From JBBABP01 sp041657585 (GTDB lineage: Bacteria; Patescibacteriota; Gracilibacteria; Absconditabacterales; Absconditicoccaceae), in assembly GCA_041657585.1 (NCBI GenBank), contig JBBABP010000041.1:1-9876 (forward strand): DNA of 9,876 nt, in the 5' to 3' direction. Within the stretch, counting starts at the first letter, position 1. Each line of letters begins with the position of its first letter. The translations under genes were made by a program, and so were the position numbers. A model generated the notes under the pieces. The model was not told the DNA's origin. It was given only the letters and a program-made list of their open reading frames with translations, and did not search any database. Positions 1-6,647 of the stretch are shown one piece after another.

Positions 1-987
1 AAAAAATTTGGCAATATATATTTTCAGGTTAATTGATATGACTCATTAAAAATTATTTCAAATAAATCTGACATCAAAGATGCTTGTTTATTTTTTTTAT
101 CTATCTGATTTGATATCACAGATATAAATTACATAAAAGAGCCATTATCGCCTGAGCAAATAAAAAAATTTATTCAGAATCGAAAAAATGAACAGCAAAG
201 AAATAGGCAAATGGCATTAGAAAAATTTAGGCAAAAAAAGACACAGGAAAAAAGCATTTATGATAATCAAAAATTAATTGACACAAAAAAAGTAGTTGAA
301 TGGCTTTTCGAAAAAATCACAAATATAAGGGATAAAGCCAAAAGTACCATTTCAACATTTAATTTAAAAAAACTTAATGAATTAGAAGAAAGTTTAAAAA
401 AATTGAGAATGTGAACAAATTATGAAAAACTCAAAGAAAATATTCAAGATATATTTGATGTGATAGACGACATTGATTCCAATTATTACAAGCAGATGCA
501 ATGAGAAGAAAAAACTGTTATAAAAAATTCTGTTGTCACAAATTTTGATATTAGACAATTTTTTGATAAATTAGAAGAAGCAAAAGAAATAAAAAAATTC
601 TGATGAAATTTATCAGCATGAAGTAGAGATTATATTGTTTTTGGAAAATTAACTATGTTTTGGAATTTTTTTCAAAGTGATTTTTTAAACAAAATAAAAA
701 ATCTAAAAGAAATATTTTTTAATCTGTATGATATTTTTGAGTTTTGAATAATTATAATAATTTTTCAGATTTCTATTTATATTTTTTTGAACTATATTTT
801 AAATTTTTCACAAAATATTTATTATATTTATCTGACTTTGATTAATCTTTGATTTTTAGGAATAGTTTTATTTTTTGCAAAATTTTTTAGAAAAAATAAT
901 TTTTGAAGATTGCTTATTTTAATCCCACTGATATTGATAGCATATTATCTTTTAATTAATTTTTTTAGCGTTAATTTTGCGTTATAG
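1..987 (+). CDS. Hypothetical protein with C-terminal membrane segments (N-terminus off window)
   Basis: The frame is open from base 1 to a TAG at 985-987 when TGA is read as glycine (about ten TGA codons), giving 328 residues with the start outside the window. Residues 60-230 are charged, Lys/Glu/Gln-rich and probably helical or coiled-coil. Three hydrophobic stretches follow at about 249-269, 274-297 and 304-322, and the protein ends directly after the last one. This suggests a soluble helical domain anchored by a C-terminal membrane bundle. I do not recognise the family and see no catalytic motif. The next gene on the same strand also encodes a membrane protein, so the two may act together at the cytoplasmic membrane, but the 84-bp repeat-bearing spacer makes co-transcription uncertain. 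Under the standard code only a fragment at 211-414 would be called. Confidence 0.85.
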
Positions 988-1003
988 ACAACAGTGACTA
1001 GTT

Positions 1004-1048
1004 ACTCGTCACTCGTAACTCGTCACTCGTAACTCGTCACTCGTAACT
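1004..1048. repeat. Tandem array of 7-bp units ACTCGTC/ACTCGTA
   Basis: Three copies of a 14-bp unit made of alternating ACTCGTC and ACTCGTA run without a break, then a partial ACT. The array fills half of the 84-bp gap between the two membrane protein genes. AACAGT at 990-995 and ACTGTT at 1046-1051 bracket it as a 6-bp inverted repeat followed by TTTAATTGTT, so the transcript could fold, perhaps as a weak terminator. Its GC content is clearly above that of the surroundings. There are no unique spacers, so it is not a CRISPR array. Confidence 0.85.
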
Positions 1049-1071
1049 GTTTTAATTGTTAATTATTATTT

Positions 1072-2388
1072 ATGTCGCTATTTTGGTTTTTGATTTCGAT
1101 AATATGATATATTCTTTATTTTTATTTTATTTGACTTTGGTATTTGGCTTTTTTACCATTAATTTTTTTGGCAATATTATTTTGATATTATGGAGCGACT
1201 CAATCTGTAAAAATAAAATCATCTGAAATTCTACAAAGATATAGTTTATATATTGCTTGGATTATAATTTTAACATGATTGTTATGATTATTTAATTTTT
1301 TTGGAATAGGATTATTATATATTTGTCTTTCTTTGATTAGCATTAATTTACTTTTGCGAATTTGATCTTATTTGTTTGAGTATCAAGATTGAAAATCTGT
1401 ATTTCAATTTTGATTTTATATTTCAATAATATTTTTATTTAGTTATGTCATTAGTTTATATTCTCGAAATATTTTTTTTGATGTTTTCACAATGTTTTGG
1501 ATTTTTAATTTGTGAGTAGTCTGATTTATAATTTATATTTTGTGAATCAAAAAAGAAATTGAAAAATATATGTGGTATAAACTTTTCATACTTATGATTT
1601 GAACAATTATTCTGATTATTATCCAAAAAGTTTGAAATTTTTATTTAGCGTTAACTTTGAATAGTCTTTTGTTGACTGGAATTTATTTTATTATTTACAA
1701 AATTTTACAAAACAAACCTCAAACTCATGAAAAACAAATTAATTTTTCTGTTAGACGCATTTTGGCTTGAGAAAGAATAACTGAAAAACAAACGCATTTT
1801 AGATCTGAATTTACACAATATTTGTATGAATTTATTGATCAAATGCCAAAATTTACAAAACAAATTTTAGAATTTGTAAATGTGCTTTTGATAATAGCTT
1901 TAATAGTTTATTATGTTTTGAATATAGCAAGTTTTGCTGATATAAATCATGTTTTTTATCGACTTATAATCGCAATATTTGTAAGTAATGTTTTGCTTTT
2001 AAAAAGAATCGGATACAATAGCCTCATTCAGAATTTAGCTATGTTTTTGGTAATAAATTTTGCAATTTATGTAAGTTTGTTTTCTTATTTTAATTGAGAT
2101 CTTTGATCAATTGTTACTTGGTGAATATTTTGGAATATATTTAGCGCAAGTATGATATTTTATGTCCATAGATTTGCATTTTTTTCAAAGATTTTCAACA
2201 AGATTGATTATTCTTATCGAATAGTTGCGACTATAATTGCTATGATTGTTAATTTAATTTTGCTTGCAAAAACAGACATGCCATGAGAATTAATATTCTT
2301 TTTGATTTTGCTTTATCTTTGATTGCAGGGTATGATATTGTTTTATGCAATTAAGTATGTGGAAAAAATCTGAATACAAAAAATATAG
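1072..2388 (+). CDS. Polytopic membrane protein of unknown function
   Basis: ATG at 1072 opens a 438-aa frame ending in TAG at 2386-2388, with many TGA (Gly) codons. The sequence is dominated by Phe, Ile and Leu, with roughly twelve hydrophobic spans. About six or seven lie in residues 2-212, and five or six more lie after residue 264. They are separated by one long hydrophilic, basic segment at about 213-263, probably a cytoplasmic loop, which contains FSVRRILAGERI. The 6+6-like arrangement around a central loop resembles transporters or large membrane scaffolds in general, but no transporter motif is visible and I assign no function. The start was chosen as the first ATG after the tandem repeat. 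There is no Shine-Dalgarno sequence; the leader is A/T-rich, as for the other genes here. The stop codon lies inside a hairpin. Confidence 0.88.
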
Positions 2389-2411
2389 GGATTATTGAAA
2401 TTCCTATGTGG
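2385..2411 (+). terminator. Hairpin repeat after the membrane protein gene (copy 1)
   Basis: ATAGGGATT (2385-2393) pairs with AATTCCTAT (2399-2407) to form a 9-bp stem with one G-U pair and a 5-nt loop. The TAG stop of the preceding gene lies inside the left arm. GTGGC and an A-tract follow rather than a U-tract, so this may be an RNA 3'-end or processing hairpin rather than a textbook terminator. The right arm and flank (2390-2411) recur with one mismatch at 4255-4276 after uvrC. The remaining 52 bp up to uvrC are A/T-rich, with no other signal I can support. Confidence 0.55.
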
Positions 2412-2463
2412 CAAAAAAAATAATTTCTTTAAGAACCAATTCTAATTTTAAAATTAAAAATCA

Positions 2464-4227
2464 ATGGAATTAAAAAATATAAATCATATCCCATCCAAAC
2501 CTTGAATATATTTTTTTAAAGACAAAAAAAATCAGATTCTTTATATTTGAAAGGCCAAAAATCTTCAAAAAAGAATTTCTCAATATTTTTCAATCTGATC
2601 TTTGCGAAAGCAAGATATGCTGTCAAAAGCAGACAAAATAGATTTTTTAGAAGCTTGAAATGAAAGTGAAGCCCTTTATTTGGAAGATAATTTGATCAAA
2701 AAAAACAAACCTGAATATAATAATTTATTGAAATGAGATAATTCATACGCTTATATCAAAATAACAAACCACACATTCCCTTTGATTTATATAACAAGAA
2801 AAAAAATAAATGATGGCTCAATTTATATATGACCAAAACACAATAATGTTCAGTTAAAAAACTTTTTACAATATCTAAGGCAGATTTTAAAATTTAGATG
2901 ATGCTCAGACAATCAATTTAAACAATGAAAATTGTGTTCAGATTATTATTTTGGTATTTGCAAATGACGATGTAACAAAAAAGTTACAAGGGTTTCAGGG
3001 GCTACAGAGGCTACAAAGGCTTCAAAAGAAAAAAAACATTTAACTAATTCCCAATTTCAAGTTCCTAATTCCAAATCTTCATTTTCTAATTACAAAAATT
3101 TAATCACGCAAATAATTTCATTTTTCAAATGAAATACAAAGCCGATTGAAAAAGAAATTAAATCTCAAATAAATGACGCAATCAAAAATCAAAATTTTGA
3201 ATGGGCTGGCAAACTTAGAGATATTTATTTACATATTCAACAGCTTGTTGAAAGGCAAACCGTAGTTTTAAATAACAAACTAACTTGATATATTTTCAAA
3301 ATAAAAAAAATTTCTGATCGACAAATTTATTGTGTGTTAAATTTTTATGATTGAAAATTAATCGATGTAATTACAAGCAAAGAAAACATAAACGATTTGA
3401 GCGAAGAAGAATTAATTATTCATTTACAATCAGAATTTTGAAATTTTAAAACACAAAAAAAATCTGATTGTATGATTTCATTGCCAGCGAAAAAATTATC
3501 AAAAAAAGTTTCATCTGAAATAAATTCTCTTTTAGAAAAATTTTTTGATTCATATATAGCTTCACAATCTTTCCAAAATAACAACATTCTGACAAATGAT
3601 TTACTTTTATCATTACAACAAAGATATAATCTCAAAAATTTTCCATATCATATAGAATGCGTAGATATTTCTCATCTTAGTTGATGATGGACCAGTGGAT
3701 GACTTTCATGTTTCCAAGCCTGAATAAAAAATCCAAAGGGATATAGGAGGTATAAAATAAAGGGCAACAAAGGTTTCAAAGTTTCAAAGGTTTCAAAAGA
3801 AAAAAATAATTTAACAAATTCCAAATTCCTAATTCCAGCTTCCCAGTCAGATGATTATCTATCACTCAGCGAACTTATCCAAAGAAGATTTGAAAACAAA
3901 ACAAGTCTTCCAAATCTATTTATTATAGATTGATGAAAATGACAGTTGTGAGTAATCAAAAAAATTTATAAAAAAAATTCTGAATTTAAAAAACTTTTTG
4001 ATCAGATTGATTTTGTTTCATTGTGAAAATGACAGGCGAGAAAAAAATCCAACATCGGCAAAAAAAATATAAGTGAAAAACTTTATTATTTTGACGAAAA
4101 ATTTAACATCAAAAGTCAAAATCTGAAATATGATCAGATTGATAAAATTTTGTTAACGGCTAGAGATGAGGCGCATAGATTTGCAAATGTTTATAGAAAA
4201 AAACAGATGAGTAAAGAGCGGAAATAA
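2464..4227 (+). CDS. uvrC: UvrABC excision nuclease subunit C
   Basis: UvrC makes both incisions flanking a lesion after UvrA/UvrB damage recognition. The 587-aa product shows the GIY-YIG domain at residues 10-90 (PGIYFF, LYIGKAKN, likely catalytic R37, and E74 in EALYLEDNLI). Four cysteines at 147, 158, 166 and 170 fit the known UvrC 4Fe-4S site. The UVR (UvrB-binding) domain is at about 228-265. The RNase H-like nuclease follows, with VDISHLSGG (D401), YRRYKIKG, IDGGKGQL (D489) and DEAHRFA (H571), the expected DDH triad. Two features are odd. Repeat-encoded low-complexity inserts sit at about 174-204 and 434-458, and the protein stops 16 residues after H571, so the usual C-terminal (HhH)2 DNA-binding domain is absent. 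Many conserved glycines are TGA codons. The start is the first ATG with a full GIY-YIG domain downstream. The neighbours are not repair genes. Confidence 0.97.
2983..3073 (+). repeat. In-frame repeat insertion 1 within uvrC
   Basis: Five degenerate 9-bp units (GTTACAAGG, GTTTCAGGG, GCTACAGAG, GCTACAAAG, GCTTCAAAA) encode triplets VTR VSG ATE ATK ASK. A 53-bp tail at 3021-3073 follows, with an A-run, TTTAACTAATTCC and TTCCTAATTCCA. The element begins three residues after the last Fe-S cysteine and ends before the UVR domain, in an inter-domain linker. Its tail is related to that of the element at 3763-3837. Confidence 0.8.
3763..3837 (+). repeat. In-frame repeat insertion 2 within uvrC
   Basis: Near-identical GTTTCAAAG units (3773-3798) are followed by a 46-bp tail (3792-3837) that matches the insertion 1 tail closely through TTCAAAAG, the A-run, TTTAAC and AATTCC, and again at TTCCTAATTCCA after a 7-nt gap. 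The first part of both tails is read in the same frame (SKEK..LTNS) and the last part in different frames, so the similarity lies in the DNA. The insertion separates YRRYKIKG from DDY, two blocks that are normally close together in UvrC. Confidence 0.8.
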
Positions 4228-4231
4228 TCTG

Positions 4232-4276
4232 ATAGGAATTAATTCTATCTTTGTGATTATTAAAATTCCTATGTGG
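4232..4276 (+). terminator. Hairpin repeat after uvrC (copy 2)
   Basis: ATAGGAATT (4232-4240) pairs perfectly with AATTCCTAT (4264-4272), nine base pairs around a 23-nt loop, starting 4 nt after the uvrC stop. Positions 4255-4276 match 2390-2411 at 21 of 22 bases. Copy 1 looks like copy 2 with about 18 nt of loop removed. It is probably a shared 3'-end RNA structure. Confidence 0.6.
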
Positions 4277-4286
4277 TTAAGCAGTT

Positions 4287-4317
4287 CGATGGTTTTTTGA
4301 CCATTGGATTTTTTTTA
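4287..4317 (+). terminator. Rho-independent terminator downstream of uvrC
   Basis: ATGGT (4289-4293) pairs with ACCAT (4300-4304) around a T-rich loop, and an eight-base T run follows at 4309-4316. The stem is short, but the U-tract is well placed to end uvrC transcription before the promoter of the next operon. Confidence 0.6.
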
Positions 4318-4405
4318 TTCTCAGAAATTCTCTGTATTTTATTCTCAGAAATCTGTGGTAAAAAATGTCCTCCAAAATTTGACAAAAAAACTTTTCTGAG
4401 TAAAA
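4313..4405 (+). promoter_or_regulatory. Three CTCAGAAA boxes at the operon promoter (candidate operator)
   Basis: TTTTATTCTCAGAAAT occurs at 4313-4328 and again at 4337-4352, a 24-bp direct repeat with the following CTGT also shared. A third copy is inverted: TTTTCTGAGTAAAA at 4392-4405 reads TTTTACTCAGAAAA on the other strand. This copy covers the spacer and the -10 box of the promoter at 4379-4406. Two upstream sites plus one overlapping RNA polymerase contacts is a typical layout for a transcription factor operator, but no regulator is identified. Confidence 0.5.
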
Positions 4406-4406
4406 T
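4379..4406 (+). promoter_or_regulatory. Sigma-70-type promoter for the five-gene operon
   Basis: A perfect -35 TTGACA (4379-4384) is followed by a 16-bp spacer and -10 TAAAAT (4401-4406, 5 of 6 consensus). Transcription would start near 4413, leaving a short A/T-only leader of about 29 nt before the ATG at 4442. It is the best promoter match I found in the window, and it lies between a terminator and the first gene of a tightly spaced gene series. Confidence 0.7.
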
Positions 4407-4441
4407 TGAATTTAAGAATTTATATTATTTAATTATTAAAC

Positions 4442-5395
4442 ATGGTTAACAATAAAGTCACTAATTCTGAAGCTAATGAAAATTTAAATAATGGCACCGT
4501 ATTAGAAGGGAAATCGGCATGAGAAAATTTTTTGGACAAAATAAAAAGAAAACATCCAGACGAATATGAAAAATATAAAAATGCCAAAACTAAAGCAGAA
4601 AAAAAATCTTATGAAAATTTTTTAAAAACAGAATTTAAACTTCTCAACCCATTGCATGATTTTATAATAACTAATAAATTAGTGCCAACAAAAAATGTTG
4701 ATGGAAAAGAAATGTCTTTAGAGGATTATTTGAAAAAGGTTATCGATAAAAAAGATTCATTAAAAGATTTAGTAGCTGAGGCAATACAAAAGGCAAATAC
4801 AGAAGAAAAATTAGACAAAAAAAAAGAAGATTTAAGTGAAGTTGAAAAATTAAAAAAACAACTTGATGACAAAGACAGTGAAATAAAAGATCTTAAGGCA
4901 AAAAGTTTTTTTGAACACTGAAAGAATCCAGAAAAAGAAAAACTTAATGCTTGGCTTTTTAGTATGTGAGCAAAACAATGAGTTCTTAGAACGCAAATGC
5001 TTACTCCTAAAGGCATGGTTAGACGTATGAAATTAAATAGAATTGCCAAAAGTCTACAAAAAATTGATAAATTAAATTTAAATGATTGAGATAGAGCAGA
5101 AAAATGAGTTCGTTATATACTCAATATGACGAGTTTTTGGAAATGATGAAGATTGACTTCGTCACTTAGAAGATGAATTAGATGATGGATATGATATGCA
5201 AGAAAAAATCCAGATAAATTCTGAAAACAATTCAAAGAAAAATTTAACAATTTTATACCAAAACCAGATTTATTGAAAAACAAAGATGAAAAACAATTTG
5301 CAGAATATATCAAAGCAAAAGCAGAAAAATTTAGAGATGATTTTGTGGACAAACAAGTTGGTAGACGAAACAATGCAAAACAAGACAGTAAATAA
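4442..5395 (+). CDS. Lys-rich coiled-coil protein of unknown function, first gene of operon
   Basis: The 317-aa frame runs from ATG 4442 to TAA 5393-5395, with TGA as Gly. The N-terminal 26 residues are polar and Asn-rich, with no signal peptide. Residues 27-111 form a charged helical region (HPDEYEKYKNAK). Residues 112-155 are a strong coiled-coil candidate, almost only Lys, Glu, Asp and Leu. A conserved-looking globular stretch follows (NAWLFSMGAKQGVLRTQM), then a Trp/Gly/Arg-rich segment at 233-260 with several TGA-coded glycines, and a basic tail. It may bind nucleic acid or a membrane surface through this basic part, but that is inference. I do not recognise the family. It lies right behind the promoter at 4379-4406 and 31 bp before the next gene. 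The standard code would break it at the TGA codons. Confidence 0.87.
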
Positions 5396-5426
5396 AAAAT
5401 CTTTTTTAATATTTTAAAATAAAAAA

Positions 5427-5717
5427 ATGACAAAAACAATCAAAGAAGCTGCAGATTATATTTACGATAGTATCAAAAATATTGATAGCGAAGAAACTTT
5501 TGATGACGTAGATCAAATGGTGATATGAGATCTGATTAAAGAAACTTTATTCACAAAATTTGAAGACAAATTAGACGAAGAAGATTTGGATATTCTTGAA
5601 CAAAAAATTGATGACGACGCATTTATTGAAGAATATTTGCAAAAGAGATTTTCGAATTACGATGCCGTACTTGAAGAAACAATCAAAGATGTTTTGATGG
5701 AATATATGACTGAGTAA
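5427..5717 (+). CDS. Small acidic protein, DUF5663-like
   Basis: This 96-aa frame runs from ATG 5427 to TAA 5715-5717 and contains a single TGA (Gly). It is strongly acidic and almost entirely helical in character. The pattern of a helix ending in IKETLFTKFEDKL, then EEDLDILEQKI, DDDAFIEEYLQKRF, NYDAVLEETIKD resembles, from memory, the DUF5663 family of short acidic proteins common in candidate phyla radiation genomes. No function is established for that family. The charge contrasts with its two basic, Lys-rich neighbours, which makes a binding or chaperone-like role within the operon conceivable (inference). The spacers are 31 bp upstream and 27 bp downstream, A/T-rich and without a Shine-Dalgarno sequence. 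Confidence 0.85.
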
Positions 5718-5744
5718 ACTCTTTATTTTTTATTTATACTTTTT

Positions 5745-6623
5745 ATGAGCAAAAAAAAATATTACAAAAAAGATACACCAGAAAAAGAAAATAAACTTAC
5801 CAAGAAATTGGATGAGAGAAATCCTGTAAAAAAAGAAATTGCAAAAACTTTTAGTGACGAAGAAATAAAAAAAATTAAAAAAGAAATGATACCAAAAATT
5901 TGAGATCATCCAACAAAAGAATCAGTTTTTAATTATTATAAAGATTCTGAATCTGAAACATTCAAGGATGTTAAAAATTATGATGAAGTGATGAATATTC
6001 TTCAGTATTGAAATAAAAAATGAGATCCAAATTTACCAGAAGAAAACAAAGAATGACAAAATAAAAGAGCTTATGAGTTCATCAAAAAAAACATAAAAGA
6101 AGAACAAAAAGAAGATACAAAACCAGAAACGAAAAAAGAAGAATCAAAAGATGTAGAAAAAAAAGAAGAATCAAAATCAAAACCAGAACCGAAATCAGAA
6201 GAAATAAAAAAAAATGAAGAACCCAAAAAAGAAATTAAACCAGAAGAAAAAATAAAGAATGAGGGCTGATGAGAAAAAAAAGAATGAAAACCAGATGAGA
6301 AAATTAAAGAAATCATAGAAAATAAAAATGAGAAAGAAAATAAAGAACCTGAAAAAAAAGTAACAAAATGATTTTGGGAAAAAACAAAAAATGTTGTTAC
6401 ACGACCATTTAGAAAAACGCGACAAGTAGCAAAACGAACAGGTAATGTTGTCAAAAACACTGCAAAATTTGCACTTAATTCAGTTTGAGCTACAATCAAA
6501 ACAGTTTGAAAAACTATTTGGGCGCCTGTCGGCCTCACTTCTTATTATTTAGCAAAATGAACCAAGTGAATAAAAGAATGGGCTGAAGATTACAAAAAAT
6601 ATCGATCCTTCGTCAAAAAATAA
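5745..6623 (+). CDS. Lys/Glu/Pro-linker protein with basic C-terminal domain, unknown function
   Basis: The 292-aa frame runs from ATG 5745 to TAA 6621-6623. Three parts are visible. An N-terminal charged domain at 1-117 contains IPKIGDHPTKESVFNYY. A low-complexity linker at about 118-208 is built of Lys, Glu and Pro (repeated KPE, KKEE), and on the DNA it is an almost pure purine tract. A C-terminal region at 209-292 starts GFWEKTKN, is rich in Arg and Lys, and holds a moderately hydrophobic, Gly-containing stretch (SVGATIKTV, WAPVGLTSYYLAKG) that may be amphipathic and membrane-associated. Such extended linkers often span distance between two binding domains. There is no signal peptide and I recognise no family. 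A GC-rich palindrome at 6524-6533 encodes part of APVG with codons unusual for this gene. Confidence 0.85.
6524..6533. repeat. GC-rich palindromic motif GCCTNNNGGC, copy 1
   Basis: GCCTGTCGGC sits inside the coding sequence of the linker protein in otherwise A/T-rich DNA. The same GCCTNNNGGC core occurs at 9173-9182 and 9712-9721. Confidence 0.5.
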
Positions 6624-6647
6624 TTGTTTTAAATATTATTTATTAAA

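Noticed and set aside
1004..1048. Possible CRISPR array
   Set aside because: Units are 7 bp and contiguous, with no unique spacers and no cas gene nearby.
2443..2456. TAATTTTAAAATTA palindrome upstream of uvrC as an operator
   Set aside because: A/T-only palindromes are expected by chance in DNA this A/T-rich, and no second copy supports it.
3420..3684. Short frames inside uvrC suggesting a broken gene
   Set aside because: The + frame is a UvrC piece bounded by TGA codons, and the minus frame is its shadow. UvrC is continuous when TGA is glycine.
4726..5439. Two minus-strand frames of about 108 aa
   Set aside because: Both are antisense shadows of the 317-aa coiled-coil gene, with Phe/Ser/Leu-rich composition expected from reversed Lys/Glu codons.
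6071..6538. 155-aa minus-strand frame rich in Phe and Ser
   Set aside because: It is the antisense of the Lys/Glu/Pro linker gene; GAA and AAA codons read backwards give Phe and Ser. The + strand frame is longer and fits the operon spacing.
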